DNA of 53,382 nucleotides from Methylobacter sp. (GTDB taxonomy: Bacteria; Pseudomonadota; Gammaproteobacteria; Methylococcales; Methylomonadaceae): NCBI GenBank assembly GCA_024636505.1, contig JAGXGY010000045.1, positions 1-53,382 of the forward strand. The letters run 5' to 3'. Both the position numbers and the translations under genes were made by a program. Shown in pieces: positions 17,423-27,858 of this stretch (the first letter of the stretch is position 1; every line of letters starts with the position of its first letter). The notes beneath the pieces were generated by a model. That model made no database searches and was not told the DNA's origin. It saw nothing but the letters and a program-made list of their open reading frames with translations.

Positions 17423-17623
17423 TAACTTGTGTAGATAGCTATGCGATTTAGGGTGGTTTTGCATGGGCCAATTAAAAAATCATGCTAGTATCGCACCATG
17501 AACAAGACGATACGCAAAGCCTTTACATTTCAGCTTAAAACCACGCCGGAGCTTAGTCGGCAATTAAAGGCCATGTGCTTTTGGCCGGAAAGCAACCGTT
17601 GGATAGACGGGGCTAGTCTGTGA
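17423..17623 (+). pseudogene. TnpB (IS200/IS605-type) 5' fragment
   Basis: An ORF of 41 codons (ATG at 17498, TGA at 17621-17623) starts MNKTIRKAFTFQLKTTPE, which matches the N-terminal helix-turn-helix start of IS605-type OrfB/TnpB proteins. The similarity ends near residue 26 and the rest (CFWPESNRWIDGASL) is unrelated, so this is a truncated remnant, with no RuvC domain or zinc ribbon. Upstream at 17423-17442 lies TAACTTGTGTAGATAGCTAT, of which closely related copies occur in the element at 27773-27857, suggesting common descent. The fragment ends one base before the annotated uvrC start. Confidence 0.55.
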
Positions 17624-17624
17624 A

Positions 17625-19544
17625 GTGAGCGATGTAACAATGCCGTCAGCAGCACAAAACCAGTTTGACCTGAAAACGTTTTTAAAAAACCTGACTACCC
17701 GCCCCGGCATTTACAAAATGCTCAATGACCGGGGCGAGATTATTTATATCGGTAAGGCTAAAAACCTTAAAAACCGGGTTTCAAGTTACTTTAAAAACCA
17801 AACCGCCTCGACCAAGCAACGGACGATGGTCGCTAAGATTGCGGCCATTGAAGTCACGGTCACGCATACCGAAGGCGAGGCATTGTTGCTGGAATGTCAG
17901 CAAATTAAGCGTCATAAACCGCAATACAATATCTGCTTAAGAGACGATAGATCCTATCCCTATATTTTCCTGTCTACGGATCAGGATTTCCCCCGGATCA
18001 CTCTGCATCGCGGCGCAAAAAAGCGTAAGGGTCAGTATTTCGGCCCTTATCCGGGTATCGGCGCAATCAAGGAAAGTCTGAAATTGCTGCAACGGATTTT
18101 TCCGATCAGGCAATGTGAGGATTCGGTTTTCAACAATCGTTCCCGGCCTTGTTTACAACACCAGATAGGCCGCTGTACTGCGCCCTGCGTCGGTCTAATC
18201 GATAAAGATCGTTATGCGCAGGATGTTGACGGCACGGTATTGTTTTTGGAAGGCAAGGGTGGTCTGTTGATTGACCGGTTAATCGTCAAGATGGAGCAGG
18301 CGGCGGCTAAGCTTGAATATGAGCAGGCCGCCGGTTTCAGGGATCAGATCGCCAAATTGCGTTCGGTGCTGGAAAAACAGTTTGTGCATGGCGAGCGCGG
18401 CGATGTCGATATTATTGCCTGTGCGACTAAAGCTGGAGTTGCTTGTGTGCAGGTGTTTTTTATCCGCAACGGGCAGCATTTAGGCAACAAGGTGTTTTAT
18501 CCCAAGATAAGCAATGAGCATGATCCGGCCGCTATCGTCCAGGCGTTTATTCCGCAATATTATCTGGATAAACAGGTTCCTCATGACAAATCCGCCCTGA
18601 GCGGATTTGCACGCGAAGCGCCCGAAGGGGGGCGGGCAGGGACAGTCCCGCCTGAATTGATCGTCAGCCATCAGCCTGAAGAAACCGAGTTGTTGATGGA
18701 AGTGTTGGCGGCTCAGGCGAAACATTCGGTAGCTATTTCTCACAACGTCAGGGGCGAGCGCTTAAAATGGCTGCAAATGGCCTGTACCAACGCCGAAAAT
18801 TCATTGTTGAGCAAGTTGTCCGATAAACAGGGGATTTATGCCAGGTTTCTCAGTTTGCAGCAAGAATTGGGCTGCAAGGAACTGCCGAAACGCCTGGAAT
18901 GCTTTGATATTAGTCACACCCAGGGCGAACAGACGGTTGCGTCCTGCGTTGTTTTCGATCGGGAAGGTCCGGTAAAGTCGGCATATCGTCGCTTTAACAT
19001 TGAAGGCATCACCGGCGGCGACGATTATGCGGCCATACATCAAGCGGTATTCAGGCGTTTTAAGCGGCTGAAACAGGGCGAACATACGGCACCGGATATA
19101 TTGTTCATCGACGGCGGCAAAGGTCAGGTTCGTGAAGCGCAAAAGGCACTGGCGGAATTAGACATAAATAATGTTATGATAGTCGGTGTTTCTAAAGGGC
19201 CGGATAGAAAACCCGGCATGGAAAAGCTGATTCTGGTGGAACAGGAGCAGCCGATAGATATAAAACCGGGAGTTGGCGGCTTGTTGTTGATTCAGCATAT
19301 TCGCGATGAGGCGCACCGGTTTGCAATAACAGGACACAGGCAGCGCAGGGGCAAGGCTAAAAAACAATCGGCTATGGAAGCTATTCCGGGATTGGGGCCT
19401 AAACGGCGACAGATTTTATTGAAACAATTTGGGGGGCTGCAAGGTATTTCACAAGCTGGCGTGGATGCTCTTTGCAGTGTAGACGGCATAAGTCGTCAAT
19501 TGGCACAACGGATATACGAACTATTTCATCATCAAGATGATTGA
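17625..19544 (+). CDS. uvrC: UvrABC system protein C
   Basis: The 639-residue protein makes both incisions in nucleotide excision repair. It has the GIY-YIG nuclease (TRPGIYKML and EIIYIGKAKNLKNRV), a UVR domain (LEYEQAAGFRDQIAKL, about 225-240), an RNase H-like nuclease (ECFDISHTQGEQTVAS) and a helix-hairpin-helix tail (IPGLGPKRRQILLKQFGG). A GTG start at 17625 is given; ATG at 17640 is a good alternative, and neither has a clear ribosome site. Residues 320-342 (HDKSALSGF...GTVP) look like a translated repeat insertion absent from the family core. pgsA overlaps its end by 8 bases. Confidence 0.93.
   Translation: MSDVTMPSAAQNQFDLKTFLKNLTTRPGIYKMLNDRGEIIYIGKAKNLKNRVSSYFKNQTASTKQRTMVAKIAAIEVTVTHTEGEALLLECQQIKRHKPQYNICLRDDRSYPYIFLSTDQDFPRITLHRGAKKRKGQYFGPYPGIGAIKESLKLLQRIFPIRQCEDSVFNNRSRPCLQHQIGRCTAPCVGLIDKDRYAQDVDGTVLFLEGKGGLLIDRLIVKMEQAAAKLEYEQAAGFRDQIAKLRSVLEKQFVHGERGDVDIIACATKAGVACVQVFFIRNGQHLGNKVFYPKISNEHDPAAIVQAFIPQYYLDKQVPHDKSALSGFAREAPEGGRAGTVPPELIVSHQPEETELLMEVLAAQAKHSVAISHNVRGERLKWLQMACTNAENSLLSKLSDKQGIYARFLSLQQELGCKELPKRLECFDISHTQGEQTVASCVVFDREGPVKSAYRRFNIEGITGGDDYAAIHQAVFRRFKRLKQGEHTAPDILFIDGGKGQVREAQKALAELDINNVMIVGVSKGPDRKPGMEKLILVEQEQPIDIKPGVGGLLLIQHIRDEAHRFAITGHRQRRGKAKKQSAMEAIPGLGPKRRQILLKQFGGLQGISQAGVDALCSVDGISRQLAQRIYELFHHQDD
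18582..18650 (+). repeat. Palindromic repeat element inserted in frame within uvrC
   Basis: This 69-base stretch (23 codons) contains a perfect 9-bp hairpin CAAATCCGC-CCTGA-GCGGATTTG at 18587-18609 and a second weaker one, GGGAC-A-GTCCC, near its end. It adds 23 residues to the linker between the UVR and RNase H-like regions, keeps the reading frame and has no stop. Removing it would join QVP directly to PELIVSH. Its composition, hairpins and the low-complexity peptide set it apart from the flanking UvrC sequence. Confidence 0.6.
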
Positions 19545-20097
19545 ATTTAACTTACCTACAAATCTTACGCTGTTAAGAATCGCGTTAATTCCTTTATTAA
19601 CCGTGGTTTTTTACCTGCCTTGGGAATATTCCAATGTGGCCTGTATGCTGATTTTTTTAGCGGCCGGTATCACCGACTGGCTGGACGGCTATCTGGCCAG
19701 AAAAATGCAGCTGGAAACGCCGTTCGGGGCTTTTTTAGACCCGGTAGCAGACAAGCTGATGGTTGCGATGATTTTGGTGTTGATCGTTCAGCAGCAGGCT
19801 AGTCCTTATCTGGCTATTCCTGCCGCTATCATTATCGGTAGAGAAATCACTATTGCCTCATTGCGAGAATGGATGGCAGAGATCGGACAGCGTGCGCAGG
19901 TTAAAGTTTCTCAATTGGGAAAGTGGAAAACCACCGCGCAAATGCTGGCAATTGGTATGTTGTTATATCGTGATGATTTACTGGGTATTCCTATCAATTA
20001 TTGCGGTTATGGTTTGTTGTATATTGCGGCGATATTGACATTATGGTCGATGATTAATTACTTAAGGGCAGCACTGGCAGTATTGACTGCAAAATAA
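19537..20097 (+). CDS. pgsA: CDP-diacylglycerol-glycerol-3-phosphate 3-phosphatidyltransferase
   Basis: The 186-residue inner-membrane enzyme makes phosphatidylglycerol phosphate, the committed step to phosphatidylglycerol and cardiolipin. The CDP-alcohol phosphotransferase signature is complete: DWLDGYLAR, then G eight residues later (TPFGAFLDPVAD) with the last two catalytic Asp residues. Four to five hydrophobic segments are visible. It overlaps the uvrC end by 8 bases, as in the uvrC-pgsA pair of other Gammaproteobacteria, and is followed by a 45-base palindrome. Confidence 0.93.
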   Translation: MIEFNLPTNLTLLRIALIPLLTVVFYLPWEYSNVACMLIFLAAGITDWLDGYLARKMQLETPFGAFLDPVADKLMVAMILVLIVQQQASPYLAIPAAIIIGREITIASLREWMAEIGQRAQVKVSQLGKWKTTAQMLAIGMLLYRDDLLGIPINYCGYGLLYIAAILTLWSMINYLRAALAVLTAK

Positions 20098-20124
20098 CAT
20101 TGGGTCTATAAGATTTAATACCTT

Positions 20125-20169
20125 CAGGAGCTGCTTTAGCCGCGATTATCGCGGCTAAAGCAGCTCCTG
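20125..20169. repeat. 45-base perfect palindrome downstream of pgsA
   Basis: The arms at 20125-20146 and 20148-20169 are exact 22-bp reverse complements around a single T (core TTTAGCCGCGAT/ATCGCGGCTAAA, ends CAGGAGCTGC/GCAGCTCCTG). A shorter relative with the same TAGGAGC...TTTAGCCGC theme is at 45093-45116. It probably belongs to a dispersed REP-like family and may serve as the 3' end structure of the uvrC-pgsA transcript. Confidence 0.85.
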
Positions 20170-20241
20170 CGATGGCGAAAAGACCCTTGGATTTTCAATA
20201 ACATACAATACAGCGCATTGAATCAGCTGTGAAAGAAGAAC

Positions 20242-20841
20242 ATGGATCAGGAAATAGAAGATATTCAGACTCAACCTGAAGTACAGGATGAAATATTGTT
20301 GGCGGCCTTGAAATTATTTTCCGAAAAAGGCTATTTTAATGCATCGCTAATCGATATTAAAGAGACCGCCGGACTCAACACCATCGGCATGCTCTATCAG
20401 CATTTTGCAAACAAACAAATGATTGCGGCGCAGTTGTATGCAAACATACTCGACAACTTAAGTGTTTCTATTGATGATATAAGACGAACCAACGAAAAAT
20501 CATCCGAGCAATTACGCGGTATCGTTGATTTGTTGTTCAGATTAACCGATGATGCACCGGATGTGATGCGGTTTTTGCTGATTTTGAATGTCAACGAGTT
20601 TTTGCCGGAAGCAAAGCCGCTACATGAATCCGCCGCTTTCAAAAAAATTATCAATATCATTGAGGTCGGCATCAAGGAGGGCGAGATACGGAGCATTAAT
20701 CCGCAGCTAGGCTATGCCGAGTTCTTCGGTATTATTGATAACACTTTGCGACTGGTGTTAACGGGTTTTCTTGAGCGGAAAGCCGATTTTTATCAGTCCC
20801 AAGCTTGGCTTGCGGCGTGGAATACTATTGCTAAAAAATGA
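20242..20841 (+). CDS. TetR/AcrR family transcriptional regulator
   Basis: The 199-residue protein has the TetR DNA-binding domain at about 15-62, with LLAALKLFSEKGYFNASLIDI as the first helices and the recognition region TIGMLYQHFANKQMIAAQLY. The C-terminal two thirds form an all-helical ligand and dimer domain that I cannot assign to a subtype. TetR proteins usually repress a neighbouring or divergent gene, but no efflux or enzyme gene adjoins it: upstream is the pgsA palindrome and downstream a small CxxC protein. The target is unknown. Confidence 0.85.
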   Translation: MDQEIEDIQTQPEVQDEILLAALKLFSEKGYFNASLIDIKETAGLNTIGMLYQHFANKQMIAAQLYANILDNLSVSIDDIRRTNEKSSEQLRGIVDLLFRLTDDAPDVMRFLLILNVNEFLPEAKPLHESAAFKKIINIIEVGIKEGEIRSINPQLGYAEFFGIIDNTLRLVLTGFLERKADFYQSQAWLAAWNTIAKK

Positions 20842-20914
20842 GGGTTAATGCCTTGGTGCCAAGACGTGAATTTTTTGTGATGATCTACATACGTAGCGTA
20901 GGTCGCAAGATGTG

Positions 20915-20992
20915 ACGTTTAAACGTTAAAGCCAGCTTTGGCTGTAAAATCGCCCGTCTACGGGCGTTCGACGCCGGCTTTTCTTATCATTC
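20915..20992 (+). terminator. Structured segment between the TetR gene and the small CxxC protein gene
   Basis: A 12-bp palindrome ACGTTTAAACGT (20915-20926) is followed by AAAGCCAGC, a hairpin CGCCCG-TCTA-CGGGCG, and then GCCGGCTTTTC, which can pair back with AAAGCCAGC with one mismatch. The closing stem with its T-rich 3' side looks like a terminator of the TetR gene. A small leader RNA for the gene at 21009 is another possibility. Confidence 0.35.
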
Positions 20993-21008
20993 GGATTGGA
21001 GTAAAAGT

Positions 21009-21194
21009 ATGGGGGACGTCATTCAATTCAAACGGCCCAAGCTCTCGCAACAGCATAAAGGCAATACCTTATGCCGTAGCGGCTTTCATAAATGGGAAGT
21101 TGCCAATGAAAAAAATTTTGATGTGAAGCAGGGGAAGTTGATTACTGTTTATCAGTGTAAACGGTGTTCGAAAACAAAATCTAAAGCTCTGTAG
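21009..21194 (+). CDS. Small conserved protein with C-terminal CxxC
   Basis: The 61-residue basic protein starts MGDVIQFKRPK and holds LCRSGFHKWEV and, near the end, YQCKRCSKTK. The CxxC together with the earlier Cys and His could bind one zinc ion. I believe I have seen this short family in other proteobacteria, but I know no function for it. GGATTGGAGTAAAAGT precedes the ATG and supplies a Shine-Dalgarno. A longer overlapping frame from 20938 is a shadow. It is followed by a hairpin at 21232 and converges on gltD. Confidence 0.6.
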   Translation: MGDVIQFKRPKLSQQHKGNTLCRSGFHKWEVANEKNFDVKQGKLITVYQCKRCSKTKSKAL

Positions 21195-21231
21195 GGCGCG
21201 TTGCACGGTTTATAACGCTGTGCGCAAAACA

Positions 21232-21255
21232 AGGGGCGACCAGGCGGTCACCCCT
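21232..21255. terminator. Hairpin between the small CxxC protein gene and gltD
   Basis: AGGGGCGACC and GGTCACCCCT pair over 10 bp with one mismatch around an AGGC loop. It sits between convergent genes, 38 bases past the small gene and 16 before the gltD stop. It also resembles the GGGGCGA-type palindromes seen at 12182 and 17333, so it may be a repeat used as a terminator. Confidence 0.55.
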
Positions 21256-21270
21256 GCAATGGTTACATGG

Positions 21271-22713
21271 TTACCTCGGCAGTTCCGATGATCCCATCAG
21301 GAACTCGTCTACTGCTCTGGCAGCTTGCCTGCCTTCACGTATTGCCCACACCACCAGTGATTGCCCACGTCTTCCGTCTCCTGCGGCAAATACTTTATCG
21401 ACCGAAGTTCGATAGTTTTTGTCGGTAGCCTTGATGTTGTTACGCTCGAGTTCAACGCCCAGTTCTTTCAACAAGCCGTCGTGTACCGGATGAACAAAAC
21501 CCATGGCTAAAAACACGATGTCTGCGTCCAGGGTGAAAGCGCTGTTAGGCTTTTCGCTCATTTTCCACTGTCCGCCTTCTTGTTTCCATTCTACTTCTAT
21601 AGCGTTTAGATGAGTTATTTTTCCATCTTTGCCGGTAACGCTTTGGGTGTTGACACTCCAGTAACGTTTTTTGATGCCTTCATCATGTGAAGATGTGGTG
21701 CGTAACTTGTTAGGCCACAGTGGCCAGGTTAGAGCTTTGTTCTCTTTTTCAGGCGGTTGCGGCATGATTTCGAGTTGCACGACTGATGTTGCGCCTTGAC
21801 GGATCGATGTACCTATGCAATCGGAGCCGGTATCGCCGCCGCCGATTACAACGACATGTTTATCGGTTGCGATAATGGCGTCATCTTCGGCTATGGTGTC
21901 GCCGGCATTGCGTTTGTTTTGCTGGCGTAAAAAGTCCATCGCGTAATAAACGCCTTGGTAGTCATTGCGTCCTGCAACCTCCAGATCGCGCGGCTTTTCA
22001 GAGCCTACCGCTAAAACCACGGCATCGTAGTCGGCGAGTATTTTTTGCGCGGAAATATCGGTACCGATATGACTATTGGGTCTGAAGCTGACGCCTTCTG
22101 CCTGCATTTGCGCAATACGTCGGTCGATATGTGTTTTTTCCATTTTAAAATCAGGAATGCCGTAGCGCAATAAACCACCGATACGATCGTTTTTCTCATA
22201 GACCACGACTTGATGCCCAGCACGTGCCAGCTGTTGGGCGCAAGCTAATCCTGAAGGCCCTGAACCTATTACGGCTACACGCTTGCCGGTGTGCTTTTCC
22301 GGAATTTGCGGTTTTACCCAACCCATTGTCCAGCCTTTGTCGATAATGGCGCATTCTATCGACTTAATGGTTACCGGTTGGTCCTGTAAATTAAGTGTAC
22401 AAGCGGCCTCGCAGGGCGCAGGACAGATACGTCCGGTAAACTCGGGAAAATTGTTGGTGCTATGTAAAATTTCCAGCGCCTGTTGCCAATCCCCTTGATA
22501 AACGCCGTCATTCCAGTCCGGGATGATATTGTTGACCGGACAGCCATTATGGCAAAAAGGGATGCCGCAATCCATACATCTCGAACCCTGCTCAGCCACT
22601 TCGGTATCGCTGGGCGATAGTGTAAATTCGCGATAATTCTGGATACGATCACTCGGTGATTTCGTGTGCCGCTCAGTGCGTGCCAGTTCCATAAACCCGG
22701 TTGGTTTACCCAT
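21271..22713 (-). CDS. gltD: Glutamate synthase small subunit
   Basis: The 480-residue NADPH-oxidising subunit of glutamate synthase feeds electrons to GltB. Cysteine ligands for the iron-sulfur clusters appear in [15 protein letters not shown] (about 46-60) and CPAPCEAAC (about 97-105). The FAD and NAD(P)H Rossmann motifs are [15 protein letters not shown] (about 148) and [12 protein letters not shown] (about 292). Length and motifs are those of bacterial GltD. It lies 139 bases downstream of gltB, a gap without a convincing terminator, so co-transcription is likely. Confidence 0.93.
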   Translation of the reverse strand: MGKPTGFMELARTERHTKSPSDRIQNYREFTLSPSDTEVAEQGSRCMDCGIPFCHNGCPVNNIIPDWNDGVYQGDWQQALEILHSTNNFPEFTGRICPAPCEAACTLNLQDQPVTIKSIECAIIDKGWTMGWVKPQIPEKHTGKRVAVIGSGPSGLACAQQLARAGHQVVVYEKNDRIGGLLRYGIPDFKMEKTHIDRRIAQMQAEGVSFRPNSHIGTDISAQKILADYDAVVLAVGSEKPRDLEVAGRNDYQGVYYAMDFLRQQNKRNAGDTIAEDDAIIATDKHVVVIGGGDTGSDCIGTSIRQGATSVVQLEIMPQPPEKENKALTWPLWPNKLRTTSSHDEGIKKRYWSVNTQSVTGKDGKITHLNAIEVEWKQEGGQWKMSEKPNSAFTLDADIVFLAMGFVHPVHDGLLKELGVELERNNIKATDKNYRTSVDKVFAAGDGRRGQSLVVWAIREGRQAARAVDEFLMGSSELPR

Positions 22714-22852
22714 TTTTAAATACCTTCTACTTTAAATATAGTGTTTGCGCTTCAAAATTTGGCTTTTTAAACATTCTTGGTGATCGCGTCTGCATTTATG
22801 CAATGAATAAAGCCGCCAAATTCTGAAGTGCGATAAGCATGTGTCGCAATGA

Positions 22853-25800
22853 TTATGCGACCGCAGCTGCTTGTTCGGCCTGAATTTGTTTAAGCGCTTC
22901 GCGATAGTCGACCGGCATGACTTTAACAAAACGCGGCAAATAAGCTTGCCAGTTGTCCAAAATGTGCTGTGCTCTTGCGCTGTTGGTATAACGTTTATGG
23001 TTTTCAATAAAATGCTTTAAGCGTTGTGCATCATTACAGGTCATATCGGACATGATATGGACGCGTCCGTGGGTTTCCATATCGCCGCCTTGATGTGCGA
23101 AAGCTTCCAGCGTGTCATCTTCTGCGGGGATGGGTTCAAGTTCCACCATCGCCATATTGCAGCGCTTTTCAAAGTCGCCTTGTTCATCCAGTATATAAGC
23201 CACGCCGCCTGACATGCCTGCCGCAAAATTGCGACCGGTTTGTCCAAGTACAATCACGACGCCGCCGGTCATGTATTCGCAGCCATGATCGCCCACGCCC
23301 TCGACGACGGCGACGGCGCCTGAATTGCGTACCGCAAAACGTTCGCCGGCGACACCGCTGAAATAACACTCGCCGCTGATCGCACCATATAGCACGGTGT
23401 TGCCGACGATAATATTTTCAGCCGGCGTAATCGGGCAGTCTTTAGGCTGGTAGATGGCGATACGTCCGCCGCTCATGCCTTTGCCTACATAATCATTGCC
23501 GTCGCCTTCAAGGTCTATGCTGATGCCTTGCGCCAAAAATGCACCGAAACTTTGACCTGCAGTGCCTTTGACATGAAGGGATATGGTGTCGGCAGGCAAG
23601 CCTTGATGGCCGTAACGCTTGGCCACTTCGCCGGACAGCATGGCACCGAAAGTTCGGTTAATGTTGCGGATAGCTATGTTGATGACTACCGGTTGGCCGT
23701 TTTCGAGTGCAGGTTGAGCCTGTGCAATCAAAGTATGATCCAGCGCTTGACTCAAGCCGTGATCCTGGCGTTCGTGGTTATATAGAATAGTACCGGGATC
23801 TACTTCAGGTTTGTAGAAGACCCGGCTAAAGTCGAGGCCTTGTGTTTTCCAATGATTCAGCGAACGTTGCATATCCAGCTTGTCCGAGCGTCCGATCATT
23901 TCATTAAAGCTGCGGAAACCCAGTTTTGCCATCCACTGACGCACATCTTCGGCGACCATGAAGAAATAATTGACCACATGCTCCGGTTGTCCGGTAAAAC
24001 GTTTGCGCAGTTCAGGATCTTGCGTCGCCACACCGACCGGGCAGGTGTTCAGATGGCATTTGCGCATCATTAAACAACCCGACACGATCAATGGCGCAGT
24101 GGCAAAGCCGAATTCATCCGCACCCAATAATGCGCCGATGATTACATCGCGACCGGTACGCAATCCGCCATCAACTTGGACCGCGATACGTCCGCGCAGT
24201 TTGTTCAGTACCAGCGTTTGATGGGTTTCTGCAAGACCGATTTCCCACGGCAACCCGGCATGTTTGATTGATGTCATTGGGCTTGCGCCGGTGCCGCCGT
24301 CAAATCCGGAAATAGTGACATGATCGGCGTGGGCTTTGGAAACGCCTGCCGCAACAGTGCCGACACCGACTTCCGATACCAGTTTAACGCTGATCCGCGC
24401 TTCGGGATTAACGTTCTTTAAGTCGTGAATCAGTTGCGCTAAATCTTCAATCGAATAAATGTCATGGTGCGGCGGTGGCGAAATTAAGCCTACACCTCGT
24501 GTGGAATGGCGTACTTTGGCGATAACGGCATCGACTTTATGTCCGGGCAGCTGTCCGCCTTCTCCGGGTTTAGCGCCTTGGCTAACTTTTATCTGAATAT
24601 CGTCGGCATTGACTAAATATTCGGTGGTTACACCAAAACGGCCGGAAGCGACCTGTTTAATCGCCGAACGCATCGAATCGCCGTTGGGCAGTGTTTTAAA
24701 GCGCTCAGGCAGTTCTCCGCCTTCGCCGGTATTGGATTTGCCGCCGATGCGATTCATCGCAATAGCCAGATTGGTGTGCGCTTCGTAGGATATTGAACCG
24801 AACGACATCGCTCCCGTTGCAAAACGTTTGACGATGTCCGCAGCCGATTCCACTTCTTCCAGCGGTACCGGCGTTGTACCTTCCTTGAATGACATTAAGC
24901 CGCGCAAGGTCAGCAGAGACTCACCTTGTTCATCAATCAGTCGAGCAAATTCGGCATATTTTTCGTAGCTGTTGCTACGGGTCGCGTGTTGCAAAGTGCT
25001 GATAGTTTCAGATGTCCAGGTATGCGCTTCGCCGCGTACACGGTAGGCGTATTCGCCGCCAACATCAAGTGCTTCTCGATATAGCGGTGCATTACCGAAA
25101 GCAACCCGATGGCGACGAGCGGTTTCTTCGCTGATTTCGGTTAAGCCGACGCCTTCGACAGTGCTGGTTGTGCCGGTAAAATAGCGATCTAGAAACGGTT
25201 CTGCCAAACCGATGGCATTAAAAATTTGTGCGCCGCAATAAGACTGATAAGTGGAAATGCCCATTTTGGACATGACTTTAAGCAGGCCTTTGGAAATAGC
25301 TTTGATATAGCGTTTGTGCGCTTCATATTCGCTTAGGTCGGGAATGGCTTCACAGAGACCGGAGAGGGTATCAAATGCCAGGTAAGGGTTAACCGCTTCG
25401 GCACCGTAAGCCGCTAATAGCGCGAAATGATGGACTTCTCGCGCTTCGCCGGTTTCAACAACTAGGCCTACTTCAGTACGCAGACCTTCGTGGGTCAGGT
25501 AGTGATGCACCGCAGAGGTTGCCAGCAGGGCAGGAATGGCGATATGGGCGACATCCAGGTCGCGGTCGGACAGCGCCAGGATATTGCTGCCTTCTTCAAC
25601 GGCCTGTTTTGCCGCAAGACACAGTTGATCGAGCGCCGCTTCCATGCCATCTGCTCCCAAATCGGCAGGATAGCAAAGCGTCAGGGTTTTAGTCTTAAAT
25701 ACACCGCCGGTACGTGTTTCGATGCGGCGAATTTTTTCCAGATCCTGGTTGGTCAAAATAGGCTGGTCCACTTCCAGACGCATATGAGTGCCGCCTTCGT

Positions 25801-27472
25801 CCAAGCCTAATAAGTTGGGGCGTGGGCCGATCAGTGAAACCAAGGACATAACCAATTCTTCGCGGATCGGGTCTATGGCCGGGTTGGTGACTTGGGCAAA
25901 GCCTTGTTTGAAATAGTCGTACAACATACGAGAGCGTTGCGATAACACCGCCAGCGCCGCATCGATGCCCATAGAGCTGATGGATTCCTGCCCAGTCTTT
26001 GCCATGGGTTTCAGGATGAATTCAACATCTTCACGGGTATAACCGAAGGCTTGCTGTCTATCGAGCAGGGTATGCGCATCCGGTGCCATTGCGGAAATTT
26101 CGGCAGGCAGATCGGCGAGCATGATTTGGGTTTTCTTCAACCATTCCGCATAAGGGTGACAAGCGGCCAAATTATTTTTCAGTTCGGCATCATCGATAAT
26201 GCGGCCTTGTTCGGTGTCGATTAGCAACATTTTGCCCGGCTGTAAACGCCATTTTCTGATGATCTTGTGCTGGGGGATTTCAAGTACGCCCATTTCCGAG
26301 GCCATAATCACGAAGTCATCATCGGTAACCAGATATCGCGCAGGACGTAAGCCGTTGCGATCCAGGGTTGCGCCGATTTGACGCCCATCGGTGAAGGCGA
26401 TTGCTGCAGGGCCGTCCCAGGGTTCCATCAGGGCAGCGTTATATTCGTAAAATGCGCGCAGTTTTTCGTCCATTAATACGTTACCGGCCCAGGCTTCCGG
26501 GATCAGCAACATCATTGCGTGAGCCAGTGAGTAACCGCCCGCCAGTAATAATTCCAATGCGTTGTCGAAGCAGGCCGAATCCGATTGCGCTTCGTCGATC
26601 AGCGGCCACAGTTTGTGCATGTCATCGCCCAATACTTTGGATGCGATGGAATGACGACGAGCTGCCATGCCGTTAACATTGCCGCGCAAGGTGTTGATTT
26701 CGCCGTTATGGGCAATCAAGCGGAAAGGATGCGCTAAATCCCAGGTCGGGAAGGTATTAGTGGAAAAACGCTGATGCACCAATGCTAGGGCGCTGTCCAT
26801 CCGCTCATCGTTCAAATCAGGGTAAAATGCGCCGACTTGGTCAGCCAGCAACATGCCTTTGTAGACGATGGTGCGTGAAGATAACGACGGAATATAAAAA
26901 GTGTGTCCATGATCCAGATTCAAATCGCGGACGGCGTTCTCAACTTGTTTGCGGATGACAAACAGCTTGCGTTCGAAAGCGTCTTGGTCTGCGCAATCTT
27001 CGCCATGACCGATAAAGATTTGCCGTATACACGGTTCAACCAGTTTTACTGATTCTCCCAGGGTTTGATTGTCGACCGGCACATCGCGCCAACCTAACAG
27101 TATCGCATTTTCACGGGCAATAATGTCGGTTAACAGCTTCTCGCAAGTGGCTCGATTTGCGGGATCGCTAGGCAAAAATATCATACCAATTGCATAATCC
27201 CCGGGTTTGGGAAGGGCGATGCTGAGTTTGTCACATTCTGCATGGAAAAAAGCGTCGGAAATTTGAAGTAAAATACCCGCGCCATCACCCGCGTGAATAT
27301 CTGCACCGACCGCGCCACGGTGGGTCAGATTGGTCAGTAATTCCAAACCCTGACGTACGATTTCATGGCTTTTTTGACCCTTTATATGAACGATAAAACC
27401 CACGCCGCATGCATCATGTTCATTGCGTGGATCATATAAACCCTGTCTGGTCGGTAGCGTACTTTGACTCAT
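22853..27472 (-). CDS. gltB: Glutamate synthase large subunit
   Basis: GltB transfers the amide group of glutamine to 2-oxoglutarate. From ATG at 27472 it is 1539 residues, preceded by an AGAGG ribosome site, so I prefer this to the GTG two codons upstream. Cys22 in the DACGVGF motif becomes the N-terminal nucleophile of the class II amidotransferase after propeptide removal. The FMN/synthase domain includes [14 protein letters not shown] and GGTGASP, the 3Fe-4S ligands are in [13 protein letters not shown], and the C-terminal GxGxG beta-helix domain covers about residues 1270-1480. With gltD it forms the GOGAT route of ammonium assimilation. Confidence 0.94.
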   Translation of the reverse strand: MSQSTLPTRQGLYDPRNEHDACGVGFIVHIKGQKSHEIVRQGLELLTNLTHRGAVGADIHAGDGAGILLQISDAFFHAECDKLSIALPKPGDYAIGMIFLPSDPANRATCEKLLTDIIARENAILLGWRDVPVDNQTLGESVKLVEPCIRQIFIGHGEDCADQDAFERKLFVIRKQVENAVRDLNLDHGHTFYIPSLSSRTIVYKGMLLADQVGAFYPDLNDERMDSALALVHQRFSTNTFPTWDLAHPFRLIAHNGEINTLRGNVNGMAARRHSIASKVLGDDMHKLWPLIDEAQSDSACFDNALELLLAGGYSLAHAMMLLIPEAWAGNVLMDEKLRAFYEYNAALMEPWDGPAAIAFTDGRQIGATLDRNGLRPARYLVTDDDFVIMASEMGVLEIPQHKIIRKWRLQPGKMLLIDTEQGRIIDDAELKNNLAACHPYAEWLKKTQIMLADLPAEISAMAPDAHTLLDRQQAFGYTREDVEFILKPMAKTGQESISSMGIDAALAVLSQRSRMLYDYFKQGFAQVTNPAIDPIREELVMSLVSLIGPRPNLLGLDEGGTHMRLEVDQPILTNQDLEKIRRIETRTGGVFKTKTLTLCYPADLGADGMEAALDQLCLAAKQAVEEGSNILALSDRDLDVAHIAIPALLATSAVHHYLTHEGLRTEVGLVVETGEAREVHHFALLAAYGAEAVNPYLAFDTLSGLCEAIPDLSEYEAHKRYIKAISKGLLKVMSKMGISTYQSYCGAQIFNAIGLAEPFLDRYFTGTTSTVEGVGLTEISEETARRHRVAFGNAPLYREALDVGGEYAYRVRGEAHTWTSETISTLQHATRSNSYEKYAEFARLIDEQGESLLTLRGLMSFKEGTTPVPLEEVESAADIVKRFATGAMSFGSISYEAHTNLAIAMNRIGGKSNTGEGGELPERFKTLPNGDSMRSAIKQVASGRFGVTTEYLVNADDIQIKVSQGAKPGEGGQLPGHKVDAVIAKVRHSTRGVGLISPPPHHDIYSIEDLAQLIHDLKNVNPEARISVKLVSEVGVGTVAAGVSKAHADHVTISGFDGGTGASPMTSIKHAGLPWEIGLAETHQTLVLNKLRGRIAVQVDGGLRTGRDVIIGALLGADEFGFATAPLIVSGCLMMRKCHLNTCPVGVATQDPELRKRFTGQPEHVVNYFFMVAEDVRQWMAKLGFRSFNEMIGRSDKLDMQRSLNHWKTQGLDFSRVFYKPEVDPGTILYNHERQDHGLSQALDHTLIAQAQPALENGQPVVINIAIRNINRTFGAMLSGEVAKRYGHQGLPADTISLHVKGTAGQSFGAFLAQGISIDLEGDGNDYVGKGMSGGRIAIYQPKDCPITPAENIIVGNTVLYGAISGECYFSGVAGERFAVRNSGAVAVVEGVGDHGCEYMTGGVVIVLGQTGRNFAAGMSGGVAYILDEQGDFEKRCNMAMVELEPIPAEDDTLEAFAHQGGDMETHGRVHIMSDMTCNDAQRLKHFIENHKRYTNSARAQHILDNWQAYLPRFVKVMPVDYREALKQIQAEQAAAVA

Positions 27473-27772
27473 TGTCACCTCTGAAAAATATTACAAAAGG
27501 GTTGTTATGCTTTAACGCTAATAACCCTCGTTCCGCACCTGTTTTGATGTATGCATCAATGCTCACAGGAGCGGCAAAATTATTGAATTATACGGATGAC
27601 AGGGAATTCTGTCACGTAGTCTTTTGCCGTTTGCACGGGTAAACGGTACGGGCTGCTGTTCATAAATATGAGCTTAGCCGTAGTGTTTTATTATGTTGTG
27701 CAGGCGTTATTTTACTGACAATCTATAAGCGGAGTGTTTATTTCGCATTATGTGATTGACATCCTCTCCTAA

Positions 27773-27857
27773 TCTAAAAATATAACTATCTACACAAGTT
27801 AAAGAGTAGCGGCGATCCTGCAGGTCGTCGTCCGCATTGCTTGTGTAGATAGCGATG
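27773..27857. mobile_element. 85-bp MITE-like insertion with inverted repeats and CCTAA flanks
   Basis: Inverted copies CTATCTACACAAG (27786-27798) and CTTGTGTAGATAG (27840-27852) enclose a GC-rich internal hairpin (GCGGCGA...TCGTCCGC). The segment 27773-27857 is flanked on both sides by CCTAA (27768-27772 and 27858-27862), as a 5-bp target duplication would be. The outer bases beyond the inverted repeats are not themselves symmetrical. It appears to interrupt a TnpB-element right end. The wider gap 27473-27753 upstream of gltB shows no gene, only a short CCGTTT/AAACGG hairpin near 27628. Confidence 0.5.
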
Positions 27858-27858
27858 C

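Noticed and set aside
22732-23007. Minus-strand ORF spanning the gltB-gltD gap
   Set aside because: It overlaps the gltB end in another frame and has no domain or ribosome site.
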